Positions 7,432 through 15,712 of a stretch of DNA of 22,427 nucleotides are shown here, in pieces. How positions within the stretch are numbered: the first letter of the stretch is position 1; every line of letters begins with the position of its first letter. Origin of the DNA: Lachnospiraceae bacterium (GTDB lineage: Bacteria; Bacillota; Clostridia; Lachnospirales; Lachnospiraceae); assembly GCA_009774395.1 (NCBI GenBank), contig VSNQ01000078.1, forward strand, positions 1-22,427. Direction: 5' to 3'. The notes beneath the pieces are model-generated. The model saw nothing but the letters and a program-made list of their open reading frames with translations, had not been told where the DNA came from and did not search any database. The position numbers and the translations under genes were made by a program.

Positions 7432-8814
7432 TTATATAAAATCAATTGCTTCCCCAATTCCTCCAATGCCAATAATACGAATCCCCTCTATTTGCTCATC
7501 TGGCATATTTACTTTTGGCATAATAACCGTGTCAAATCCCAGCTTCTTCGCCTCTAGTACCCGTTGCTGTGCCATCGTAACTGCACGTACTTCACCGCTT
7601 AACCCGACTTCCCCAAATACTAGTGTTTTCTCATCAATTACGCGGTTTTTAAAGCTAGATACAATCGCCATAATAATTCCTAAATCTATTGCAGGTTCGC
7701 TGATCCGCATTCCGCCTGCAATATTTACATATGCATCGCAGTCCCCAATCTGCAGCCCAAGACGCTTCTCCAAAACTGCCATCAGCAGATTCACCCTGTT
7801 AAAATCCGTTCCTGTCGCCTGACGCCTTGGAATACCAAAGTTCGTTCTGCACACTAATGCCTGAATCTCTACTAAAATCGGGCGTGTTCCCTCCAATGAG
7901 CATACTACTACAGAACCGCTTGCCCCTATCGGTTTGCCGCTTAGCATATATTCGGAGGGGTTCGTTACTTCAACAAGCCCCTCCCGCCGCATTTCAAAAA
8001 CACCAATTTCATTGGTTGAGCCAAAGCGGTTTTTTACGCCGCGCAAAATACGGTATGACGCATATCTATCCCCTTCAAAATACAGCACCGTATCAACCAT
8101 ATGCTCTAATACCCTTGGTCCTGCAACCGTTCCTTCTTTGGTCACATGCCCGACAATAAAAATTGCAACGCCCATGCCCTTTGCTAGCTGCAAAAAAACA
8201 TTGGTCGCTTCCCGCACCTGCGACACGCTCCCCGGCGCTGCCGAAATATCCTCCTGATACATCGTTTGAATAGAATCGATTACAACCGCTTCAGGTTTCG
8301 TACTGCGAATGGCATCTTCTACCAGTGTAATATTCGTTTCGCACAATAACAGCATATTTTCCTGAAATTCACCTATGCGCATTGCACGAAGCTTTATCTG
8401 TTTCAGTGATTCCTCTCCTGAAATATACAAAACACGTCTGCCTAAATTAGATAACTGCCTGCATACCTGCAATAACAATGTCGATTTCCCAATTCCTGGA
8501 TCGCCGCCTACAAGCGTTAACGACCCCTGCATAATTCCGCCGCCAAGCACTCTGTCAAGTTCCGCAATCCCTGTTAGAATCCGATCTTCCTCATTCATTG
8601 TTATGGTACCAATTTCTACAGGTTTTGATGCTTCTCTTGTATCTTTTGCAGCAGAAGTTTTTGCACTGCCGCCCATGCCGCTGCTTTTTATGGTAACTTT
8701 TTCTTCTACAAACGTATTCCACTGTCTACATGCCGGACACTGCCCCAGCCATTTGGAAGATTCATGCCCGCATTCCTGACAGAAAAACACCGTTGCAACT
8801 TTTCCTTTTGCCAT
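7432..8814 (-). CDS. radA: DNA repair protein RadA
   Basis: RecA-related ATPase that promotes branch migration during recombination and repair, and assists natural transformation in some Firmicutes. It is 460 aa, the normal length. A C4 zinc finger has Cys12, 15, 26 and 29. The RecA-like core has Walker A GDPGIGKST (Lys110) and a Walker B-like hydrophobic strand ending VIDSIQT. The RadA-specific motif KNRFG (about 263-267) is present. The C-terminal Lon-protease-like domain (about 280-460) contains GEVGLSGEVRAV. I chose ATG 8814, giving the usual MAKGK start; GTG 8826 is an alternative, and AAAGG lies just before it. The leader contains overlapping inverted repeats (8843-8892). The gene follows clpC and the 137-aa unknown, as radA follows clpC in many Firmicutes. 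Confidence 0.96.
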   Translation of the reverse strand: MAKGKVATVFFCQECGHESSKWLGQCPACRQWNTFVEEKVTIKSSGMGGSAKTSAAKDTREASKPVEIGTITMNEEDRILTGIAELDRVLGGGIMQGSLTLVGGDPGIGKSTLLLQVCRQLSNLGRRVLYISGEESLKQIKLRAMRIGEFQENMLLLCETNITLVEDAIRSTKPEAVVIDSIQTMYQEDISAAPGSVSQVREATNVFLQLAKGMGVAIFIVGHVTKEGTVAGPRVLEHMVDTVLYFEGDRYASYRILRGVKNRFGSTNEIGVFEMRREGLVEVTNPSEYMLSGKPIGASGSVVVCSLEGTRPILVEIQALVCRTNFGIPRRQATGTDFNRVNLLMAVLEKRLGLQIGDCDAYVNIAGGMRISEPAIDLGIIMAIVSSFKNRVIDEKTLVFGEVGLSGEVRAVTMAQQRVLEAKKLGFDTVIMPKVNMPDEQIEGIRIIGIGGIGEAIDFI

Positions 8815-8842
8815 TGCTCCATACACCTTTCACATAAGACAC

Positions 8843-8892
8843 AAGGGCTTTCATAAAGCCATAATTGTTTTATCTGCTTTCTGAAAGCCCTT
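8843..8892 (-). promoter_or_regulatory. Mutually exclusive hairpins ahead of radA
   Basis: AAGGGCTTTC (8843-8852) and GAAAGCCCTT (8883-8892) form ten perfect pairs around a 30-base loop. The first arm can instead pair locally as GGCTTT-CAT-AAAGCC (8846-8860). The two folds share bases and cannot coexist. The structure lies between the 137-aa gene and radA. It may be a processing site, weak terminator or attenuator. There is no long T-tract after it in the leftward direction. Confidence 0.45.
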
Positions 8893-8913
8893 TCTGCTCA
8901 AACACCCGCTATT

Positions 8914-9327
8914 CTATTTTTTGATTAACTGAACCTCCGCCTCACCATTTTCTTCCAGCTCAACACTGATATTGAGCTTTCCGGAAAGGTTAGTCTTCAT
9001 GACACCAGCGCTTTCTCCTGCAACAATTACTTCATATTCGGAATCATCATCTCCGCCAATTGTAATCTGCACGTCCTTATTTCCCTTTACAATAAAGGAA
9101 ATCCCTTGTCCACTTTCACAGAAATCATACACGGACGTACCGGGAACAGACTCATATAAAAATAACCCGTTTTTTTCCAGCTTGGTAATATCTTGATAGG
9201 TTTTTACTTTATAAATATCACCCCTATGTTCAAAATCCTCAAGCTTCGCCTTCTGCGCAAGCTCATAGTTACCAAAGCTGATGTTCCCATTACTCTCCGA
9301 ACGTAGTAATTCCTCAACCACTGCCAT
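8914..9327 (-). CDS. Conserved-looking protein of unknown function (137 aa)
   Basis: No catalytic motif is recognisable. The protein is acidic and soluble, with no signal peptide or membrane segment. The N-terminal half begins MAVVEELLRSESNGNISFGNY and has a lysine/aspartate-rich middle (KAKLEDFEHRGDIYKVKTY). The C-terminal half looks like a beta-sandwich with alternating strands and ends in ELEENGEAEVQLIKK. I chose ATG 9327 because AGGAGG lies eight bases upstream; an in-frame start at 9351 has none. Similar Lachnospiraceae proteins are, as I recall, sometimes labelled 'endosialidase', but nothing in these 137 residues supports a glycosidase. The gene sits between clpC and radA with its own probable promoter and a stable leader hairpin. 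Confidence 0.85.
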   Translation of the reverse strand: MAVVEELLRSESNGNISFGNYELAQKAKLEDFEHRGDIYKVKTYQDITKLEKNGLFLYESVPGTSVYDFCESGQGISFIVKGNKDVQITIGGDDDSEYEVIVAGESAGVMKTNLSGKLNISVELEENGEAEVQLIKK

Positions 9328-9366
9328 TTCTTTAGTCCTCCTAAGCAACAATAATATTTGGTGTTT

Positions 9367-9405
9367 TGCAGCAGTCCTATGAATAGAACTAATAGAACTG
9401 CTGCA
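9367..9405 (-). promoter_or_regulatory. Stable leader hairpin upstream of the 137-aa gene
   Basis: Arms TGCAGCAGTCCTAT (9367-9380) and ATAGAACTGCTGCA (9392-9405) form a 14-pair stem with one G-T pair and an 11-base loop. No T-tract follows on either strand, so it is not a standard terminator for clpC. It lies about 40 bases upstream of the gene's start codon, within the probable 5' untranslated region. Confidence 0.5.
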
Positions 9406-9427
9406 GTGATTTATTTGGTAATTACAG

Positions 9428-9457
9428 TATATACTAAAATATTTTAATTTTCCACAA
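9428..9457 (-). promoter_or_regulatory. Possible promoter for the 137-aa gene and radA
   Basis: Read leftward, TTGTGG (9452-9457) is followed after 18 bases by TATATA (9428-9433), with an overlapping TATACT just beyond. The region is AT-rich. It lies between clpC's stop and the leader hairpin. The hexamers are imperfect, so this is a moderate call. Confidence 0.4.
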
Positions 9458-9483
9458 GAAAATTTAGTTATTTAAAACAATTT

Positions 9484-11943
9484 TTATTGCGTTTCCTTAT
9501 CCTTCACAGTAAATGTTACTTTATCATTTCTAACGCCTACAGATACCGTATCACCGCGCTTTACCCGCCCCTCCAAGATAGCAGTGGCAAGTTCATTCTC
9601 AACTACATTTTGGATCGCGCGCTTTAGTGGTCTTGCACCCATCTTTAAGTCCGCATGCTTTTTAATCAAATATTCCTTTAATGTATTCGTAAAGGAAAGT
9701 TCAATTTCCATCTGTTCCTTACATCTATCACAAAGATTTTTGGAAAGCAATGTAATAATCTGCTTCATATCCTGTTCTGTCAGCGGATGGAACACCATAA
9801 TCTCATCAATACGGTTAATAAATTCTGGCTTAAATAAACGCTTTACCTCATCCATTACATTGGATTTCATTTTCTCATAATCCGCTTTTGCGTCTTTTTG
9901 TACTGCAAATCCTAGATTTTTAGGGTCTACAATCCGCTGTGCACCCGCATTTGAAGTCATAATCAGTACAGTATTTTTAAAGCTAACCTTTCTGCCCTTA
10001 GAATCCGTAATATGCCCGTCATCGAGCACTTGCAGAAGGATATTAAATACATCTGGATGCGCTTTCTCAATTTCATCAAAAAGAACTACAGAGTATGGAT
10101 TTCTGCGCACCTTTTCACTAAGCTGTCCACCTTCCTCAAAACCAACGTATCCTGGCGGTGAACCAACCATTTTTGATACAGAGTGCGATTCCATATATTC
10201 CGACATATCAACACGAATCAGCGCATTTTCCGAACCAAACATGGCTTCTGCCAATGCTTTGGAAAGTTCTGTTTTTCCAACACCTGTTGGGCCAAGGAAC
10301 AGGAAAGAACCAATTGGACGGTTGGGGTCTTGCAATCCCACACGGCCGCGCTTCATTGTCTGTGCAACTGCCTTAACAGATTCCTCCTGACCAATTACAC
10401 GTTTATGCAGAATGCTTTCCAGCTTTAATAGACGGTCACTCTCCTTCTGTGTCAGCTTTTTCACTGGAATTTTCGTCCAATTCGCCACTACTTCCGCGAT
10501 ATCATTATCAGTTACAACTAGATTTTTCTCTGCCTGTGTCTTTTCATATTTTGACAATGTTTTGTCATATTTCTTCATTAATGCTTCCTGATTTTGCCGC
10601 AATTCCGCTGCCTGCGTATAGGCCTCCATACGAATGGAACGTTCAATCTGCAAATCAAACTTCTTAATCTGTTCGGTCATTTCCTTTAAATTATCTGGAA
10701 TATGCATATTTTTCAAGCGAATAGACGCCGATGCCTCATCAATTAAGTCAATCGCCTTATCTGGTAAATTTCTGTCATTAATATAACGATTGGAAAGTTT
10801 TACAGCCGCCTCTAATGCCTCCGGCGTAATTGTCACCTTATGATGTTCCTCATATTTATAAGCTACGCCTGCAAGAATTTCAATTGCCTCCTGCTCTGTA
10901 GGCTCCTCCACCATAACCGGTTGGAATCTGCGTTCCAGTGCTGCATCCTTTTCAATATATTTGCGGTATTCCGATATCGTCGTTGCGCCAATAAGCTGTA
11001 TCTCACCCCTTGATAGGGAGGGTTTTAAGATATTTGACGCATCAATAGCCCCCTCCGCACCGCCTGCGCCGATTAATGTATGAATCTCATCCAAAAACAG
11101 ATAAATATTTCCAGCATCAATTACTTCTTTAATCACACGCTTAATCCGCTCCTCAAACTCGCCGCGGTATTTTGATCCTGCCACCATTCCCGCCAAGTCC
11201 AGCGTAACAACACGTTTGTTTTTTACGGTATCTGGTACTTCACCGTTAACTATCCGAAGTGCAAGCCCTTCTGCAATTGCTGTTTTGCCCACGCCCGGCT
11301 CACCAATTAAACACGGGTTGTTTTTGGTGCGCCTTGAAAGAATTTGTACCACACGCATAATTTCCATATCTCTGCCAATCACTGGATCAAGTTTTCCTTC
11401 GCGTGCAAGATACGTTAAATCCCTGCTATACTGATTTAAGGTAATGGTCACACCATCTTTTTTCTTTTTATTGCGGCTCTTTGCCAAATCATCTTTGTGC
11501 TGGTTTATATCCTCTCCCATCGCAATCAAAGTGTCCATATACACCTTCTGCACATTAATGCCAATCGTATTTAAAAGCCGAAGCCCTACATTTTCTCCCT
11601 CTCTTAGCAATGCCAGCAGAATATGCTCTGTTCCTGTCATTTTGCTTTTATATTTCGCTGCAAGCCTATGACTGTCCTCCAACACTTTTGTTGCTCTTGG
11701 CGAATAACCATCACGCTCCATTATCGCAAGATTTCCCTCTGGTGCAATCAAATCTTTAATCATGCTGATTAACTGCGATTCCTGAACGCCGTTCTCGGCA
11801 AGCACCTTTGCTGCAACGCCTGTCTTTTCCCTTACAAGCCCGACAAGTATATGTTCGCTGCCAATATAACTTTGGTGCAAATCCTTTGCCGCTTTTGCTG
11901 CCTTCTGCAAAGCCACTTTTGCTTTATCTGTAAATTGCTGCAT
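9484..11943 (-). CDS. clpC: ClpC-type AAA+ chaperone of the Clp protease
   Basis: Hexameric unfoldase that feeds damaged or regulatory proteins to ClpP. At 819 aa it has the expected length. It has two Clp-N repeats (about 1-70 and 78-145) and a first AAA+ domain with Walker A GEPGVGKT (Lys220) and Walker B LFLDEIH. A middle coiled region with a UVR-like segment (about 420-460) follows. The second AAA+ domain has Walker A GPTGVGKT (about 550) and ends in the ClpB-D2-small domain. The middle segment is short like ClpC, not long like ClpB. The start has GGAGG about nine bases upstream. It follows the GntR-type regulator by 31 bp, so the two probably share one transcript. ctsR, mcsA and mcsB, the usual partners of clpC in Bacillus, are not present here. 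Confidence 0.95.
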   Translation of the reverse strand: MQQFTDKAKVALQKAAKAAKDLHQSYIGSEHILVGLVREKTGVAAKVLAENGVQESQLISMIKDLIAPEGNLAIMERDGYSPRATKVLEDSHRLAAKYKSKMTGTEHILLALLREGENVGLRLLNTIGINVQKVYMDTLIAMGEDINQHKDDLAKSRNKKKKDGVTITLNQYSRDLTYLAREGKLDPVIGRDMEIMRVVQILSRRTKNNPCLIGEPGVGKTAIAEGLALRIVNGEVPDTVKNKRVVTLDLAGMVAGSKYRGEFEERIKRVIKEVIDAGNIYLFLDEIHTLIGAGGAEGAIDASNILKPSLSRGEIQLIGATTISEYRKYIEKDAALERRFQPVMVEEPTEQEAIEILAGVAYKYEEHHKVTITPEALEAAVKLSNRYINDRNLPDKAIDLIDEASASIRLKNMHIPDNLKEMTEQIKKFDLQIERSIRMEAYTQAAELRQNQEALMKKYDKTLSKYEKTQAEKNLVVTDNDIAEVVANWTKIPVKKLTQKESDRLLKLESILHKRVIGQEESVKAVAQTMKRGRVGLQDPNRPIGSFLFLGPTGVGKTELSKALAEAMFGSENALIRVDMSEYMESHSVSKMVGSPPGYVGFEEGGQLSEKVRRNPYSVVLFDEIEKAHPDVFNILLQVLDDGHITDSKGRKVSFKNTVLIMTSNAGAQRIVDPKNLGFAVQKDAKADYEKMKSNVMDEVKRLFKPEFINRIDEIMVFHPLTEQDMKQIITLLSKNLCDRCKEQMEIELSFTNTLKEYLIKKHADLKMGARPLKRAIQNVVENELATAILEGRVKRGDTVSVGVRNDKVTFTVKDKETQ

Positions 11944-11974
11944 CTCCCCAGCCCTCCATTAATATATTTCACTC

Positions 11975-12358
11975 CTATTCATTATGAATATCTCCATAAT
12001 CCTGATAAATCTCGTCTATCAGCGCATGAACCTCTTGGCAGGATATCCTTTTGCAACTGCTTTTTGCCAGCAATACCTGCATATCACGTTTTAGTTCCTT
12101 TAATGCCTGTATTTTGTCTGCATCCAGTGCAATTACGGCACCTTTGCGCCTGTCCACTTTGACAAAGCCCTCCTGCTTGAGCACAGAATATGCCTTGTTC
12201 ACGGTATGCATATTGATGCCAATCGTATCCGCCAACTGCCGAACTGACGGCAGCGTATCTCCCTCTTGGAATTGTGAGGTCGCTATCCCGATAATAATTT
12301 GGTTGCGCAGTTGAAGATACAACGCTTCATCACTGTTAAAATCTATTTCAATGTACAT
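11975..12358 (-). CDS. GntR-family transcriptional regulator, YtrA type
   Basis: DNA-binding regulator of 127 aa. The N-terminal GntR winged helix-turn-helix (about 10-78) shows LYLQLRNQI, the signature GDTLPSVRQLADTIGIN, and HTVNKAYSVLKQEGF. The C-terminal part (about 80-127) is a short helical tail without the large ligand domain of FadR or HutC regulators. This small size is typical of the YtrA subfamily, usually linked to ABC transporter genes. Here the next gene is clpC, 31 bp away, and a strong promoter lies 44 bases upstream of the start. It may repress its own operon and so set ClpC levels, a role CtsR fills in Bacillus; this is inference. GGGGG lies ten bases upstream of the ATG. Confidence 0.9.
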   Translation of the reverse strand: MYIEIDFNSDEALYLQLRNQIIIGIATSQFQEGDTLPSVRQLADTIGINMHTVNKAYSVLKQEGFVKVDRRKGAVIALDADKIQALKELKRDMQVLLAKSSCKRISCQEVHALIDEIYQDYGDIHNE

Positions 12359-12401
12359 CTTACTTACGCCCCCTTGCCTATATCGGTTAACTGTTATATA
12401 A

Positions 12402-12430
12402 ATTCTAGCACACTAGCCCTATGTAGACAA
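12402..12430 (-). promoter_or_regulatory. Promoter of the gntR-clpC operon with a possible operator
   Basis: Read leftward, TTGTCT (12425-12430) and TAGAAT (12402-12407) are spaced by 17 bases, a good sigma-A promoter. CTAG-CACA-CTAG (12405-12416) overlaps the -10 and spacer. It is a short inverted repeat that a dimeric regulator could bind. Binding there would block transcription, which would suit autorepression by the GntR protein. The operator assignment is a guess. Confidence 0.65.
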
Positions 12431-12527
12431 GGAAATTATATTTTTTTTATATTTCAAATACCTTTATATACCCACTAATTCTAACTTAGTATATCATAAA
12501 ACAGCCGCTTTGCACAGGTTAGGACAC

Positions 12528-12573
12528 AAAAACTCGCAAATCCCCATCCACACAGGTATTGCGAGTTTTTTTT
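12528..12573. terminator. Bidirectional Rho-independent terminator
   Basis: Arms AAAAACTCGCAA (12528-12539) and TTGCGAGTTTTT (12559-12570) form 12 pairs and are flanked by A/T tracts on both sides (eight T to 12573 in the + direction, five T leftward). It lies just after the SH3b gene and probably terminates that leftward transcript, isolating it from the gntR-clpC promoter. Confidence 0.8.
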
Positions 12574-12583
12574 ATTTAATATT

Positions 12584-14179
12584 CTATTCTATATCAATAT
12601 ATTCTAAATTTCCTGCATCCTCTTCTGACATCGGATTCTCTCTGTATCCTCTCTGCTGTTGGGCTGCCTGCGGCGGGCGTTGCTGTGGATTGGGATTCAT
12701 TCGTCTTTGCGGCTGTCCTCCTGCAGGTCTGCTGCCTTGCGGTCTAACCGGCTCACGCATAGGACGTCCCTCTCCGTCGAGTCGTCTGCGGACGGTTACT
12801 TCTCCGTCAGACTGCGGACGGCGCACTGGCTGTCCGTTTGCGCCTTGCGGCATTCCTCCCTGCGGCTGCGGACGACGCACTGGCTGTCCGTTTGCGCCTT
12901 GTGGCATTCCTCCCTGCGGCTGTGGGCGGCGTACTGGCGGCTGCTCACCTTGCGGCATTCCTCCCTGCGGCTGCGAACGGCGCATTGGTTGTCCTCCCCT
13001 GCCATCATAAGGCGAAGCAGGACGGCTGACCGGACGGCGCGGCTGCTTCTCCTCAAGGTCATCTTCCATATTTTCTAAATCTTCGATATCATCATCTTCC
13101 GACTCTTCTTCGTCATCATCTCCGGAGTAACCGCTGCCATATTCCCGCAGTTTTAAGAACATTAAGCCAATAATCGCAATTAAAATCACAATTACAATTG
13201 CCAAAGCAATAACGGGCAGATACTGCAAAATAAGGCTTGGAGCAGACACGCCCTCCACTGTATAGGCATATCTTATATAATTTTGTTTCTCAATATCAAC
13301 TAAATACCAACCTTGTTCACCCGTTGTTTCCTGACCATAGTATATGTAGAAATTTCCATCTTGATAATAACTTCCTTCTCTGTCATTCCATTGTTTAAGC
13401 TTGAATCCAGGCATTACATATGGCTTTTCTTCCGTAGGTATTGGTACAGGAATCGCAGTTTGCACTGGCTGTTCAGGCTGTTCCTCCTCTGGCGGCTGCA
13501 CGTCTTCGGGCTGTTCCTCCGTCGGTTGATCGCCCTCGCCTTCTGGTACTTGTGTTTCACCGTTTCCTTCTCCAGATATCTGCGAAACTGCCGGATCGCC
13601 GCCGACATTATCAAAACTTACCAAATCGGAACGGATATAGCCCGTTACACCGTTATTCTCTATCTGATACCAAACTTTTCCGTCTGCTCCTGTGGTTTCA
13701 CCGGTAACATTTAATACTGCGCCTTTATTTACTGTACCCACAGAGTCATCCGATGTGGAAGCGCTTTTGCGGATACGCGCCGTTGCTGTTGTCACCTTGC
13801 ATTTATTGCCGCTTGTTGACGGCGCTGTCGCATTATTATCTGTAGTAGTGCTGCTAGTACCTGCATTACTGGTACTAATATTCCCCTCTGTTACCTTGAC
13901 CAAATCACTTCTTATATAGCCTTTTTTATCTGCCTCAACATAGACTTCATACCAGATTTTTCCATCCGCTCCAGTTGTCTGGCTAACAATATCAACGCTC
14001 TTTCCTTTTTTGGCACTCCCAACCGGTTCACTGTCTGTTCCGGGTGATTGCCTGATTTTGGAATCAAAAAGCACGGTGCCTTTCCCTTCCGCGTAGCAGT
14101 CAATACTAATGCTTAATACTAAACAAAAGAGAATTGCTGCCAATATGTGTTTTAAGTTACTTCGTTTCTCCATCTTCAT
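12584..14179 (-). CDS. Membrane-anchored SH3b-domain protein with repetitive cytoplasmic tail
   Basis: I recognise the domains but not a named gene (531 aa). A signal peptide (about 8-30) is followed by two bacterial SH3 domains (about 33-97 and 127-190), each with GADGK-W-Y-x-V/I and GYIRSDLV. Such domains bind cell-wall peptides. Next come a Pro/Glu-rich linker (about 203-250), a folded segment with many aromatic residues (about 255-310) and one membrane helix (about 318-344). The cytoplasmic part opens with a very acidic stretch (353-378). It continues with a basic, disordered Pro/Gln/Arg/Gly tail containing 17-18 residue repeats (400-452). The start has AAGGAG 12 bases upstream, a long spacing. 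The protein could link wall sensing outside to a cytoplasmic partner, which is inference. It follows purD by about 200 bp, where I see no convincing promoter or terminator. Confidence 0.88.
   Translation of the reverse strand: MKMEKRSNLKHILAAILFCLVLSISIDCYAEGKGTVLFDSKIRQSPGTDSEPVGSAKKGKSVDIVSQTTGADGKIWYEVYVEADKKGYIRSDLVKVTEGNISTSNAGTSSTTTDNNATAPSTSGNKCKVTTATARIRKSASTSDDSVGTVNKGAVLNVTGETTGADGKVWYQIENNGVTGYIRSDLVSFDNVGGDPAVSQISGEGNGETQVPEGEGDQPTEEQPEDVQPPEEEQPEQPVQTAIPVPIPTEEKPYVMPGFKLKQWNDREGSYYQDGNFYIYYGQETTGEQGWYLVDIEKQNYIRYAYTVEGVSAPSLILQYLPVIALAIVIVILIAIIGLMFLKLREYGSGYSGDDDEEESEDDDIEDLENMEDDLEEKQPRRPVSRPASPYDGRGGQPMRRSQPQGGMPQGEQPPVRRPQPQGGMPQGANGQPVRRPQPQGGMPQGANGQPVRRPQSDGEVTVRRRLDGEGRPMREPVRPQGSRPAGGQPQRRMNPNPQQRPPQAAQQQRGYRENPMSEEDAGNLEYIDIE
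12824..12982 (-). repeat. In-frame 54-bp coding repeats in the SH3b protein tail
   Basis: Three consecutive units of 17, 18 and 18 codons encode RRxQPQGGMPQG followed by EQPPV or ANGQPV. The last two units are almost identical at DNA level (period 54), showing recent duplication. A degenerate fourth unit (RRPQSDGEVTV) follows. Copy number is likely to vary between strains. Confidence 0.8.
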
Positions 14180-14381
14180 TTTATAATCATGCTCCTTTTT
14201 CTGCCTGCGGATTTTTTACTCCGGCAATGAAATATCACAACATCTTACTTGTCCAAATCTAATCTATTGCAATATTTATATGGTACGTACCGCTGGAAAA
14301 CAGTAGATAAAACAGTACTGCCGTCAGTATATAGTTTAAATGGCTGCGTATTTTTTTATTTTAATTTGCAAAATCTGCTCC

Positions 14382-15656
14382 TTATACCTCGTCAATCGCT
14401 TTTCCAATATCATGGCGCATATACTTGTTATCAAACGTAACCCACTCTGCTGCCTGATATGCGTTTGCTCTGGCTTCTTTTAAAGTCGCACCCTTTGCTG
14501 TAATTCCCAGTACGCGGCCGCCGTTTGTAACAAACCTGCCGGTTTCATCCAATTTCGTGCCTGCATGGAAGCAATAATACCCTTCCTTGCCTTCGAACTG
14601 CTCTAATCCCTTAATTTCCATCCCTTTCTCATATTTTACCGGATAGCCGTCACTTGCAAGCACAACGCAGACTGCCGCATTGTCCTCAAACTGCAAATCC
14701 ACCTGATCCAACGTGCCTTCGACACAAGCCTCCATAACCTCGATAATATCATTTTTCATGCGCGGAAGCACCACCTGCGCCTCCGGATCACCAAACCGTG
14801 CATTGTACTCTAGCACCTTTGGTCCATTGGACGTCAACATTAATCCAAAGAAAATAATTCCTTGAAATGGTCTGCCCTCTGCCGCCATAGCATCGACCGT
14901 TGCCTGATAAATATATTTCTTACAGAAATCATCCACTTCTTGTGTATAAAAAGGACTTGGCGAAAATGTACCCATACCGCCTGTGTTTAATCCCTGATCA
15001 CCATCCATTGCACGCTTGTGATCCTGTGCGGAAGTCATTGTCTTAATGGTCTTTCCATCGACGAAGGATAATACAGATACCTCCCTGCCTGTCATAAATT
15101 CCTCTATTACCATGCGATTTCCTGCTGTACCAAACTGCTTGTCCAGCATTATCGACTGCACACCTTTCTTAGCTTCCTCCAATGTATGACAAATTAACAC
15201 ACCTTTTCCCAGTGCCAAGCCATCCGCTTTTAGCACAATCGGAAAGTTTGCCTGCTCTAAATATGCAAGCGCCTGTTTGGCATCGTCAAAGTTTTCATAT
15301 GCTGCGGTGGGAATCTGATACTTCTTCATTAAATCCTTGGAAAAGGCTTTAGAGCCTTCCAAAATTGCAGCATTTTTGCGTGGTCCAAACACCTTTAGCC
15401 CTTCCGCTTCAAATGCATCCACAATACCGCCCACCAGTGGATCATCCATACCAATAATTGTAAAATCAACTGCCTGTTCTTTCGCAAACGCAGTCAGCTT
15501 GTCAAATTCCATTGCGCCAATCGGCACACACTCCGCAATCTGTCCAATTCCAGCGTTCCCTGGCGCACAAAATATTTTATCCACTTTAGGGCTTTTTGCC
15601 ACACTTGCAGCAATAGCGTGCTCTCTGCCGCCGCTACCTACAATTAAAACTTTCAT
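14382..15656 (-). CDS. purD: Phosphoribosylamine-glycine ligase (GARS)
   Basis: Cytoplasmic ATP-grasp enzyme that joins glycine to 5-phosphoribosylamine, forming GAR in purine synthesis. At 424 aa it matches the family. The N-domain begins MKVLIVGSGGREHAIA. The ATP-grasp region includes PIVLKADGLALGKGV (about 138-152) and MVIEEFMTGREVSVLSF. The metal/substrate region contains NTGGMGTFSPSPFY and VLEYNARFGDPEAQ. The C-domain ends near residue 424. The start is ATG 15656 with AGAGAGG just upstream. It is the last gene of the purE-purM-purN-purD set and lies 56 bp after purN, which makes the GAR that purN then formylates. Confidence 0.97.
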   Translation of the reverse strand: MKVLIVGSGGREHAIAASVAKSPKVDKIFCAPGNAGIGQIAECVPIGAMEFDKLTAFAKEQAVDFTIIGMDDPLVGGIVDAFEAEGLKVFGPRKNAAILEGSKAFSKDLMKKYQIPTAAYENFDDAKQALAYLEQANFPIVLKADGLALGKGVLICHTLEEAKKGVQSIMLDKQFGTAGNRMVIEEFMTGREVSVLSFVDGKTIKTMTSAQDHKRAMDGDQGLNTGGMGTFSPSPFYTQEVDDFCKKYIYQATVDAMAAEGRPFQGIIFFGLMLTSNGPKVLEYNARFGDPEAQVVLPRMKNDIIEVMEACVEGTLDQVDLQFEDNAAVCVVLASDGYPVKYEKGMEIKGLEQFEGKEGYYCFHAGTKLDETGRFVTNGGRVLGITAKGATLKEARANAYQAAEWVTFDNKYMRHDIGKAIDEV

Positions 15657-15712
15657 TATACACCTCTCTTTCCCATACTCCTGTTAACATTCGTAATATA
15701 TACCTGCAAACA

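Noticed and set aside
12510..13078. Long + strand reading frames rich in Cys, Gly, Pro and Leu
   Set aside because: They are antisense shadows of the repetitive tail of the SH3b protein, with no ribosome binding sites.
13313..13714. + strand frame of 133 codons with hydrophobic stretches
   Set aside because: It lies wholly within the SH3b gene on the opposite strand, and its composition mirrors that gene.
14164..14194. Four-codon leader ORF overlapping the SH3b start as ATGA
   Set aside because: The mini-ORF's ATG is one base from the AGGAG and cannot be served by it. The overlap is probably chance, since it is a single copy.
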